In this document: positions 1 through 7,799 of the stretch, in pieces
How positions within the stretch are numbered: position 1 is the first letter of the stretch
Layout of the letters: each line of letters begins with the position of its first letter
Origin: Verrucomicrobia bacterium LP2A
GTDB lineage: Bacteria > Verrucomicrobiota > Verrucomicrobiia > Methylacidiphilales > Methylacidiphilaceae
Assembly: GCA_000526255.1 (NCBI GenBank)
Contig: JAFS01000001.1
Coordinates: forward strand, 372,001 to 436,000
DNA: 64,000 nt
Reading direction: 5' to 3'
Translations under genes and position numbers: made by a program
The notes under the pieces: generated by a model
Seen by the model: the letters and a program-made list of their open reading frames with translations, nothing else
Told to the model about the DNA's origin: nothing
Database searches by the model: none

Positions 1-1
1 T

Positions 2-1435
2 CGCACGCTCTCGGCGCTCGATTTGATGCTCCTCGGGGTGGGAGCGATCGTGGGCGCAGGGATCTTCGTCCTCACCGGCGTCGCGGCAGCGACCGCGGCG
101 GGACCTGGCCTCTCTCTCTCCTTCGTGGTGGCGGGTCTTGCTTGTCTGTTTGCCGCTCTCTGCTACGCGGAGTTCGCTTCCGTGGTACCCACCGCCGGGA
201 GCGCCTACGCGTATGCCTCGCTGAGCATGGGAGAATTCGCAGGCTGGCTGACAGGGTGGAACCTGATCCTGGCTTACCTGCTGACCGGCGGGGTGGTGGC
301 GATCGGCTGGTCGGGCTATTTTCAGGAGCTCTTGTCGGGATTCGGGCTCTCCCTGCCTGCCCTCTTGGGCAAGGCCCCGCATGAAGGGGGGTTGCTCAAC
401 CTTCCGGCGGCGCTGATCGCCTTGGGCCTGAGCGGAGTTCTCGCCGTGGGAGCGCGGGAGAGCGCGCGCTTCAACCACTGGATCGTCGGAGTGAAGCTCG
501 TGGTGATCGGGCTCTTCCTGCTTGTCGCTGTGCGCCATATAAATCCGCAAAACTGGCATCCGCTGCTTCCCTTCGGCTGGAAGGGGGTGATGACAGGGGC
601 GGCACTCATCTTCTTCGCCTACGTCGGTTTCGACGCCGTTTCGACGGCGGCGGAGGAGGCGAAAGAGCCGCAGCGCGACCTGCCGCTGGGGATCCTGGGA
701 TCGCTCGTCGTCTGCACCCTGGTCTACATCTTGGTGGGCGTGGTCTTGACCGGAATCGTTCCGTACCGGCTTCTCAACGTCAAGGACCCGGTCGCTTTCG
801 CCCTGGTTCAGGTCGGGGAGCGGGTGGCCGCGAACTTCGTGGCCGTCGGGGCTATTGCCGGAATTACCTCCGCGCTCCTGGTGAACATGTACGGGCAGTC
901 CCGCGTCTTCTTCGCCATGTGCCGGGACGGCCTGCTACCAGGCTCCTTGGGCAAGATTCATCCGGTCTCCCGGACCCCGGCGCGCATGATCCTGCTCATC
1001 GGAGCCCTCGTTGCGGGAATCGCGGGCTTCCTGCCGATCGAAGCGGTCGCGGAGCTCACCAACATGGGGGCGCTGGCCGCCTTTATCGTCGTCGCCCTGG
1101 GAGCGCTCGTCCTCCGAAAGAAGAGGCCGGGGCTGCCGCGGCCGTTCCGGGTCCCGGCCATGCCGTGGAGCGCCTTGGCCGCGATCGGGTCTTGCGGCTA
1201 CCTGATGACCAACCTGAGCCGCAGAACCCTGGTCTGGTTCCTGGTCTGGATGGGCTTGGGCGCCCTCGTCTATCTCGTTTTCCTGTGGGGTCGTCCGGGC
1301 CGACCGGCCCACGCGGCCCTGACGCGGGGCGACACCGCTTTCGAGGAAGCGGTGCCCCACCCCGAGGGCATCTGGTTCGCGACGGGGGTGAGCCGAACGC
1401 AATCAACGGTGCGCGACGGCCTTTTGGGCGGCTAG
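2..1435 (+). CDS. APC-family amino acid permease, 5' end outside window
   Basis: Inner-membrane secondary transporter of the amino acid-polyamine-organocation superfamily, closest in pattern to the cationic amino acid transporter/YfnA group. The reading frame is open from base 2 and already encodes the family's first helix (DLMLLGVGAIVGAGIF, the glycine-rich substrate-backbone site), so the true start lies upstream of the window; the internal TTG at 23 is not a likely start. About a dozen hydrophobic segments follow, with the typical FFAYVGFDAVSTAAEE segment at about residue 205 and a helix pair near the C-terminus. Its last 33 bases overlap the convergent gene on the opposite strand. The substrate cannot be read from sequence; amino acid import or export is the family role. 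Confidence 0.9.
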   Translation, partial: RTLSALDLMLLGVGAIVGAGIFVLTGVAAATAAGPGLSLSFVVAGLACLFAALCYAEFASVVPTAGSAYAYASLSMGEFAGWLTGWNLILAYLLTGGVVAIGWSGYFQELLSGFGLSLPALLGKAPHEGGLLNLPAALIALGLSGVLAVGARESARFNHWIVGVKLVVIGLFLLVAVRHINPQNWHPLLPFGWKGVMTGAALIFFAYVGFDAVSTAAEEAKEPQRDLPLGILGSLVVCTLVYILVGVVLTGIVPYRLLNVKDPVAFALVQVGERVAANFVAVGAIAGITSALLVNMYGQSRVFFAMCRDGLLPGSLGKIHPVSRTPARMILLIGALVAGIAGFLPIEAVAELTNMGALAAFIVVALGALVLRKKRPGLPRPFRVPAMPWSALAAIGSCGYLMTNLSRRTLVWFLVWMGLGALVYLVFLWGRPGRPAHAALTRGDTAFEEAVPHPEGIWFATGVSRTQSTVRDGLLGG

Positions 1436-3022
1436 CGCTTGAAGGGCTCCGGAAACGGCGGCGTCCGGATGTTCCCGGCAGGGGAGCACGAGCAGGGCTT
1501 CCTTGGAAAGTTCGTCGGGCGGCTCAAACTGTTTGTCGAGAGAGGCGAGGTTCTCCAGTCGCGCGTCGGAGACGATCTCCGGTTCTTTCTCCCGTGCAAA
1601 AAGCCGATCCTTCCGGTCGGCTTCGTCGGCTTGCGCCTCCAGGAAGAAGAGGTCTGCTCCCGCTTGCCTGCAGAGCTCCTGGAGCCGCTTCCGCTCCTCC
1701 CGACGGGAGAAGGTAGCATCGAGAACAGAGCCCGAGTCCGTCCTGAGAATCTCTTCGGCGCGCCGGAGCAGCTCCCGGTAGGTCTTCTCGGAGAACTCCG
1801 GGGAATAGAGCCAGGAGCGCACCTCTTCGCTCGGCCTGCCTTCGGAGGGAAGCCCGGCGAGCTCCTTGCGCAGAGGATCCGAGGAGAGAAGCTTCCAGCC
1901 GAGAGCGGCGGCGAGTCCCGTCGCCAAGCTTGTCTTGCCGGATCCGATCCGGCCCATGACCGCAAGGATGGCCGGTCGGGAGCCGACGGTGGCATAGCGG
2001 AGCCCGAGGGCAAAGTAGCGTCGGGCGCGCAGCCGGCATGCCTCCTGCGCCTCCTGCGGAACCAGCGGATCGCGGGCGGTCATCGATTCGACCTTGCCCC
2101 GGACATAGGCTCGCTGGCAGCAGTAAAAGTCGGTCAACTCGAGCATCTCCGGATCGTCGAGCCGCCGCGCCATCTGCTCGAGGAAGTAGCGGCCCAGGTC
2201 CAAGTGGCCCTGGAAGGCGAGGTCCATCGCCAGAAAGGCCGCGTCGCTCGCTACGTCGACCGAGCGGAAGCGGTCGTTAAACTCGATCCGGTCGTAGATG
2301 CAGAGAGCTGCGGGCGAAATGTGGATGTGCTCGAGGTGGAGGTCGCCATGCCCGCTCTTGATCCATCCTTCGCGCACCCGCTGTTCGAAGAGCGCGGAGC
2401 GCTGCCGATAGAACTCATCGGTGAAGAAGCGGAGCGTTTCCCAGGTCGTCCGGTCGATCGTCTGGCCGATATCCCCCTCGGTCTGGGCAAAGTTCTCGTC
2501 GGAGGTGATCCGCAGCTTGTCGACCCGGCCCCAGTCGAGAACCGATGGCTCCGGCCGCTGTCCTCGATAGAACGTGGCCAGCCGCTCCGCGACCCGGTCG
2601 AGCTCGGGCTTACCAAACCGCCCCTGGAGGAGAAGGCGCTTGGCGAAGAACTCCTCGGAAAGCTGGGCCATGCGAACGGCATATTCGACGGGCTCTCCCT
2701 CCCCCGCGAAGCGGAGCGAGCCGTTCTCCCGGACGATCGGGATCACGCCCAGATAGGCTTCGGGGCAGAGCTCCCGGTTCAAGGCGACTTCCTGTTCGCA
2801 GAAGTGCTTCCGCCTTTCGAGGGTCGAGTAGTCGAGAAAGCCGAAGTTGACGGGTTTCTTGACCTTGTAGACGTAGGGCGGGACGACGAAGACGTACGAG
2901 GCATGGGTCTGGAGAAAGGCGACCCGCTCGGGATGGTGGGGATAGGAGTGTGGGTCGCGCAAAAAACCGAGCAGCTTTTCCGGGGAGACGCAATCGGGTC
3001 GAGGGGGTTCCTGGCTAGGCAT
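1403..3022 (-). CDS. Phosphotransferase-like / AAA P-loop ATPase fusion protein
   Basis: A 539-residue cytoplasmic protein with two halves. The N-terminal half (about 20-330) has the aminoglycoside/homoserine phosphotransferase-like fold, with the catalytic-loop motif SGHGDLHLEH near 220 followed by YDRIEFND. The C-terminal half (about 350-520) is a small P-loop kinase of the AAA_33 type with Walker A GRIGSGKTS. This architecture is widespread as an uncharacterised 'bifunctional aminoglycoside phosphotransferase/ATP-binding protein'; the substrate is unknown and antibiotic resistance should not be assumed. ATG at 3022; no strong ribosome site. The 3' end overlaps the permease gene by 33 bases (convergent). 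Confidence 0.85.
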   Translation of the reverse strand: MPSQEPPRPDCVSPEKLLGFLRDPHSYPHHPERVAFLQTHASYVFVVPPYVYKVKKPVNFGFLDYSTLERRKHFCEQEVALNRELCPEAYLGVIPIVRENGSLRFAGEGEPVEYAVRMAQLSEEFFAKRLLLQGRFGKPELDRVAERLATFYRGQRPEPSVLDWGRVDKLRITSDENFAQTEGDIGQTIDRTTWETLRFFTDEFYRQRSALFEQRVREGWIKSGHGDLHLEHIHISPAALCIYDRIEFNDRFRSVDVASDAAFLAMDLAFQGHLDLGRYFLEQMARRLDDPEMLELTDFYCCQRAYVRGKVESMTARDPLVPQEAQEACRLRARRYFALGLRYATVGSRPAILAVMGRIGSGKTSLATGLAAALGWKLLSSDPLRKELAGLPSEGRPSEEVRSWLYSPEFSEKTYRELLRRAEEILRTDSGSVLDATFSRREERKRLQELCRQAGADLFFLEAQADEADRKDRLFAREKEPEIVSDARLENLASLDKQFEPPDELSKEALLVLPCREHPDAAVSGALQALAAQKAVAHR

Positions 3023-3076
3023 AGATCAAGACTTCCTGTTATCTTCTTCGAGAACTTCTACCGGAAGATCGGGCGA

Positions 3077-5251
3077 ATGGCAAAACCAAGAGCGGCGGAA
3101 GGGGAGGGCTCGACCCCCCCAGATCGGCGGGAGAATTCCACCCTCCTCCTAGGGGAAACGGCTTGGGCGGCCCTTCCGGTAAGCTCCGGGAGATCTCTGT
3201 TTCGGATCGCCGTGGACACCGGGGGGACCTTCACCGACTTCGTCGCTCTTTGGGAAGGACAGCTCTTTTGCCGGAAGCTGCCCTCGACTCCTTCCGCCCC
3301 CGAAGAGGCTCTTTTGGAGGGGATTCGCGGCCTCCTCAAAGACCGGAGTCCCGGACAGATCGAGGTTGTGCATGGCACTACGGTCGGCACCAATGCGGTC
3401 TTGGAACGGAAGGGGGCGCGTACCGCGCTTTTGACTACCGAGGGCTTCGAGGATCTGCTCGAGATCGGACGGCAGAATCGGCCGAAGCTCTATGATCTGG
3501 GTCCGTCCAAGCCACCTCCTCTGGTCCCAGCCGAGCGGCGTTGGGGCGTACCGGAGCGAGTGGGGGTACGCGGCGATGTCCTGCTGCCGCTCGATTCGTC
3601 GGCGGTGCTGGAGATCGGGAAGCGCCTTCGGGAAGCCGGAGTGGAAAGTGTCGCGGTCGTCTACCTCTTCTCGTTTGCGCATCCTCAGCACGAAGAGGAG
3701 ACCGGGAGGCTGCTCCGGAATCTCGATCTGCCTATTTCTCTTTCCTGCCAGGTGCTGCCCGAGCATCGCGAATACGAGAGGATGTCGACGACCGTTCTCA
3801 ACGCCTACATCGCGCCGGTTCTGCACCGTTATCTCGGCCGCGCTAAAGAAGGGGTCGAGGACTTGGCAAAGAGCGGAGGGAGCGATGGCCCGAGATCGGT
3901 CTCGCTCTGGGTGATGCGGTCGAATGGGGGAGCGCTTTCCGCGAGGCAGGCGGAAGAGCAACCCGTTCAGACGGTGCTTTCCGGACCGGCGGGAGGGGTG
4001 GTCGCCGCCGCCGCCTGGGGAAGCCTGGTGGGTTTCCCGCGAGTCATCGCGTTCGACATGGGAGGAACGTCGACCGATGTCTGCCTCGTGGGGGCGGGCG
4101 AACTTCCCAACCGCGGCGGCAGCATCGGCGGCTATCCGATCGGGATCCCGCTTCTCCCCATTCAGACGGTCGCCGCTGGCGGAGGCTCGATCGCGAGGGT
4201 CGACGCGGGCGGCGCCCTTCGGGTAGGTCCCGAGAGCGCCGGCGCCGACCCCGGGCCGGTCTGCTACGGCCGAGGAGAGGGGATTACCGTAACCGACGCC
4301 CATCTCGCCCTCGGACGCTTCGGCTCGGGCGGGCTGCTGGGCGGGCAGATGCGTTTGGATGTCGCGCGGACCCGGGAATTTTGCGCCCGGTTTTGGCGGG
4401 ATCGCCTGGCTCCGCTCTGGAGCGGCCAAGCGGAGGAAGACCAGCCGGTGGAGAGGTTGGCGCAAGGGATCCTGGATGTGATCAATGTCCGCATGGCTCG
4501 GGCCATTCAGCTCGTTTCCGCAGAGAGCGGGAGAGATCCGCGCGATTTTCCTCTTCTCGCCTACGGCGGCGCTGGCGGGCTGCACGCCTGCGATCTGGCC
4601 GATGCCTTGGAGATCCCCCAGGCGCTCATTCCGCGGGATCCGGGCCTCTTCTCGGCGCTTGGTGGTCTCTTTTCGGATTTCTCCAGGGATTACGTCGAGA
4701 CGCTTCTCCGGCCGCAGGAGCGGATCGAAGAGGAGGATCTCAAGCGGATTTTCGACCGGCTAGCGGCTCGGGCGGAAGGCGAATTGGCCGCCGAGGGCTT
4801 TGCAAAGACCGAACGGACGCTCTCGTTCTTTCTCGACATGCGCTACGTTGGGCAGGGATTCGAGCTGACCATCCCGTACTCCGAAGAGTATGGCGGGCAG
4901 TTTCATCGCATGCATGAGCTCCGGTACGGTTACGCCGACTGGGGAAGAAAGACCGAGATCGTGGTACTCCGGGCGCAGGTCCGCATCATTCCCCGAAAGC
5001 CCTCCCTTGCTCCGGAGGAGGAGGCGGGGCCCGAACCCGGCAAGGAGAGCCTGCTCTACGAGCGACCGGTCTGGTTCTCCGGCGTGTCTTACCCGACCCG
5101 CTTCTATCAGAGGGAGCGGCTCCTCCCGGGAAACCGGATCGAAGGACCGGCCGTCATTCTCGAGTACAGCGGAACGACGGTCATGCCCCCGCCTTGGATG
5201 GCGCGAGTCGATCGCTACCGAGGCCTCGTCCTGACACGCCAGAGGCGATAG
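3077..5251 (+). CDS. Hydantoinase A / 5-oxoprolinase-type subunit (HyuA)
   Basis: ATP-dependent amidohydrolase A-type subunit of about 724 residues, with the N-terminal Hydant_A_N motif VDTGGTFTDF and the actin-like nucleotide-binding core (FDMGGTSTDVCLVG near residue 330, then YGGAGGLHACDLA). Family members open N-methylhydantoin or 5-oxoproline rings and normally work with a B subunit encoded next door; none is present here. The frame stays open far upstream, antisense to the neighbouring gene, so the start was chosen as the first ATG in the 54-base divergent gap. It leaves about 43 residues before the conserved core, so a later start is possible. Substrate not determinable. Confidence 0.85.
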   Translation: MAKPRAAEGEGSTPPDRRENSTLLLGETAWAALPVSSGRSLFRIAVDTGGTFTDFVALWEGQLFCRKLPSTPSAPEEALLEGIRGLLKDRSPGQIEVVHGTTVGTNAVLERKGARTALLTTEGFEDLLEIGRQNRPKLYDLGPSKPPPLVPAERRWGVPERVGVRGDVLLPLDSSAVLEIGKRLREAGVESVAVVYLFSFAHPQHEEETGRLLRNLDLPISLSCQVLPEHREYERMSTTVLNAYIAPVLHRYLGRAKEGVEDLAKSGGSDGPRSVSLWVMRSNGGALSARQAEEQPVQTVLSGPAGGVVAAAAWGSLVGFPRVIAFDMGGTSTDVCLVGAGELPNRGGSIGGYPIGIPLLPIQTVAAGGGSIARVDAGGALRVGPESAGADPGPVCYGRGEGITVTDAHLALGRFGSGGLLGGQMRLDVARTREFCARFWRDRLAPLWSGQAEEDQPVERLAQGILDVINVRMARAIQLVSAESGRDPRDFPLLAYGGAGGLHACDLADALEIPQALIPRDPGLFSALGGLFSDFSRDYVETLLRPQERIEEEDLKRIFDRLAARAEGELAAEGFAKTERTLSFFLDMRYVGQGFELTIPYSEEYGGQFHRMHELRYGYADWGRKTEIVVLRAQVRIIPRKPSLAPEEEAGPEPGKESLLYERPVWFSGVSYPTRFYQRERLLPGNRIEGPAVILEYSGTTVMPPPWMARVDRYRGLVLTRQRR

Positions 5252-5306
5252 CGGGGCGAGGGTCCTCGGGTTGCCGTCACCGCCTGACTTTGTTAAGATC
5301 CGAGCA

Positions 5307-6443
5307 ATGAGATCGCTCGTCGCTTGGCTCTGCGCTTTTCTGCTCGCCGCTTCCTTGCTTGCTCAACCCATCATCACCCAAGAAGAGGAGGAGCCAACTG
5401 GCAGGGCGGCGGAACAGCTCCGCAATGCGATCAAGCAGCCGATGATTTTCGCTGGTTCGTCACTGCGCGAATCCCTGGCCACCACGGTGAGTCCCGCAAT
5501 TTCTTCTTCTTCCTCCTACAACCCTTCGGGCTTTTCCCAATGGGAGGAGGATGCCTACGGGCTGAGGGTGGAGCAGCGGCCTTTGCAAGCTCTCTCTTTA
5601 CGCCTGATCCCGGAGGTGGGCTATCAGCGTGTTCAACAGCTCACGAGCGGGGAAGCGGGCTCAAATTGTGGGATCAGTGACAACCTCGACACGACCGGTC
5701 GTGTGGAGATGGCGTGGAAGCCAAGCCGCAAGGTGGAGGCGACCGGCTGGTGGCAGGACGGATGGCTGGAAAATTACTGGCAGAGCTCCTTCGCTCAAAA
5801 CAGCTCTTCGGGAGCCAACCTTCAATACCGGCCTTCCGCCGGGACACAATGCGCCTTGAGCTTCCCCCAGCAGCGGGGGAGCCGTAGTTCCGTGGTGGGC
5901 CTTAGCCGCTTTCAGGCCATCCAACAGGGGGGAGACTGGGGGCTCAGCCTTGAGCAGCGCCTAGGCGCGCTTCCGCTCTCCCTGTGGGGGAAGAGCTCGC
6001 TGCAGTGGAACGAGGGGACCGAGATCACCGGCTCCTATGGAGCGAGCGGACCCGAATTCGGAACCGGTGTCCGCCTGGAGCCGACCTCTGGCCAGTCTTG
6101 GAACGTGGGAGTTGGGGCATCACAGCTCGCATTTGCCGGAGGCGGAGGGCAGGAGTCGATCCAGTCCCTCTTCAACGAATGGAAGCAGGAGCTTTCGGAC
6201 GCGACGGCCTTTCAGATCGGCGCCAACTACCAGGATGCCAAATATCTGCCAGGGCTCGGCGATGGTTCTTATTCAGATCAGGGGAACCGGCTCTATCTCT
6301 CCGTCGGCCTGCAGGTGCGCCTCGCCCGGAACCTGGATGCGCGGCTCGACATGGCCTACCGGCTGGGGCAACCCGATCTTCGGACCGAGGTCCTGCAGAT
6401 CCCCGACCGCTGGCTCCTCTTTAGCCTTCAGGGGCATGTTTAG
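5307..6443 (+). CDS. Exported protein, probable outer-membrane barrel, unknown function
   Basis: About 378 residues. The chosen ATG gives a clean signal peptide (MRSLVAWLCAFLLAASLLAQ). The mature part has no recognisable domain. It alternates polar and aromatic residues in the way of outer-membrane beta strands, with many short W/Y/F-containing segments ending in 'LSLRLIPEVGY', 'SVGLQVRLARNLDARLDMAYRL' type strands. The last residue is Val rather than the classical Phe. An in-frame start at 5271 would put 12 residues before the signal peptide and is less likely. It lies 55 bases after the hydantoinase gene and could be co-transcribed. Function unknown. Confidence 0.6.
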   Translation: MRSLVAWLCAFLLAASLLAQPIITQEEEEPTGRAAEQLRNAIKQPMIFAGSSLRESLATTVSPAISSSSSYNPSGFSQWEEDAYGLRVEQRPLQALSLRLIPEVGYQRVQQLTSGEAGSNCGISDNLDTTGRVEMAWKPSRKVEATGWWQDGWLENYWQSSFAQNSSSGANLQYRPSAGTQCALSFPQQRGSRSSVVGLSRFQAIQQGGDWGLSLEQRLGALPLSLWGKSSLQWNEGTEITGSYGASGPEFGTGVRLEPTSGQSWNVGVGASQLAFAGGGGQESIQSLFNEWKQELSDATAFQIGANYQDAKYLPGLGDGSYSDQGNRLYLSVGLQVRLARNLDARLDMAYRLGQPDLRTEVLQIPDRWLLFSLQGHV

Positions 6444-6751
6444 AAAGTGGCCCGCAAATCCCATTTCCTTTGAGGTGGGATGAAAGCACCCAATGCATTT
6501 CCCTGATTATCATATATGGTTCAGGTGAATAACACATAACGTTTGCGCATCCTCCTCCTTAAAGAGGGTCTCAGGCCGCTAGTAATCCATCATTTGCAAA
6601 GGGCGGATCGAGGCGAAAGAATCGCGGAGCGGGCTTCCGGAATAAACAACCGGCTGATCGGGAACAGTGGTAGCCCGACAGGGGAGAAAGTTGCCCAGTT
6701 CAATCGCGCAATCAAGCGCCGCAGCGGCGCATCGGACGCCCTGGGATGGCC

Positions 6752-6811
6752 TACAAACCGCGAGTCTTGGCGGGAAGCTCACTCGCTTTGGTGGGTTGAG
6801 AGTGTCACTTA
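6752..6811 (+). repeat. IS200/IS605-like right-end relic, left copy
   Basis: Roughly 60 bases that recur at 10774-10833 in the same orientation at close to 88% identity by hand alignment. The order is a conserved leader (ACAAACCGCGAGTC), GGAAGCTCA, a stem-loop (CTCA..CGC / G[TC]G..TGAG arms), then GAGAGT.TCAC. This resembles the transposon right end, and the 3' end of the associated guide RNA, of IS200/IS605/IS1341 elements. No intact tnpA or tnpB is adjacent, so this is a relic if the assignment is right. Confidence 0.45.
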
Positions 6812-7383
6812 GGGTCAGTTTGGTGAAGCGTTCCAGATCGAAGACACTGTGGCATAGCTTGATCGCTGGTACGCGCGGAGGCTCTCTCGCTGCCAGAGAG
6901 ACTCATGCTTCTTTACCTCGTCCAGCATCGAATTTTCGTATTTCTTTCTCTCGGGGAAGCAGAGTGTCAGTTTCGTAAAATCTCGGTAAGGAAACCCGCG
7001 ACTTGGATGGGGAGAGGAATTGCGGTCGCAAGAGGCTGCCAGAGATCGCCATGACCATCGCCGCGTGCAGGATCCGACAGTGGCGATGACTGATCCGCTG
7101 GATCATGTCTTCGGTCTGAAATCCGAAATACCTCTTCCGCCGGATGAGCTACCCTGGCGGAAAGCTGTGTTTGCTCAGGCGCGCGCGCTAATAGGCACCC
7201 CGGTCAGTTTCCTGGAGCGGTCAACCTGCTGGGTTTTTGATTACAAGACGCGCTGGACATGGGCGGCATAAGGTGTCGCAAACCCAAGCCTACGATCTAC
7301 GGGGTGGCTGGCGTCAGGCTCGCCTTCCAACTTTACAGTCATTGCGGATCCCGCGCCCCTCCCTATGCGCCCCAATTTCGCTT

Positions 7384-7442
7384 AAGGGTGTAGCGAAAGG
7401 GATCTGGGGATTCCGCGAAGGGGGGGCTTCGGCTTCCCTTCC
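7384..7442 (+). repeat. Two-hairpin interspersed repeat, left copy
   Basis: Single-stranded leader AGGGTGTAGCGAAA, then hairpin 1 (GGGATC, loop TGGG, GATTCC; 7399-7414), then hairpin 2 with outer arms GAAGGG (7417-7422) and CCCTTC (7436-7441) around a CTTCGG core. The copy at 10063-10121 keeps the leader exactly, while both stems differ in sequence but still pair. Preservation of structure suggests it is selected as RNA or single-stranded DNA. Confidence 0.6.
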
Positions 7443-7799
7443 CGGCTTGCTCGGCTGCAACCCGCGTTCCTTCAAGCGGGAGAGGGCTAGGAGGGGCCAA
7501 GGGGCTAAACAAGTTTTGTCTGGCGAGGGTGTTCCTCCTGTCCTCCGAGTTGCTTGCGTCCGGGAGGCGGGCAAGGATGCGGGCCGTCCCCTGCGCATAA
7601 CGCCTCACAAGGCCGGGCGCGCTACCTGCAACGCAACCGAGCGCGTTCTGGGCAATGACGGGCGCGACTATTTTTTCGCAAATCAAACTTGAGCAAACCC
7701 AGAGGTAGCGGGATGATACAATCCCCTTGAGCGAGCGGTCCGGGTGGCTGGGCCAAGCGGCATGCGACCAATTAGTGAGGCAGAAGGACGGGACGAGGC

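Larger units (their letters stand above)
6444..7799. other. Gene-poor accessory interval with repeat relics
   Basis: About 1.36 kb in which I find no convincing gene on either strand: the open frames are short, in competing phases, and lack recognisable domains. It contains an IS200/IS605-like right-end relic (6752-6811) and the left copy of a two-hairpin repeat (7384-7442), both with a counterpart beyond the haemagglutinin gene. A locally AT-richer stretch at about 6500-6545 contrasts with the surrounding GC-rich sequence. Confidence 0.6.

Noticed and set aside
1403-3022. Aminoglycoside resistance gene
   Set aside because: The phosphotransferase-like half belongs to a fusion family found in many non-resistant bacteria; no evidence for drug modification.
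1439-3076. Long plus-strand open frame continuous with the hydantoinase gene, over 500 extra codons
   Set aside because: It is antisense to the kinase/P-loop gene, whose protein has clear motifs; it is an artefact of GC-rich codon use.
7020-7692. Short plus-strand frames left of the haemagglutinin gene
   Set aside because: They overlap one another and the hairpin repeat, lack ribosome sites and have no recognisable domain.
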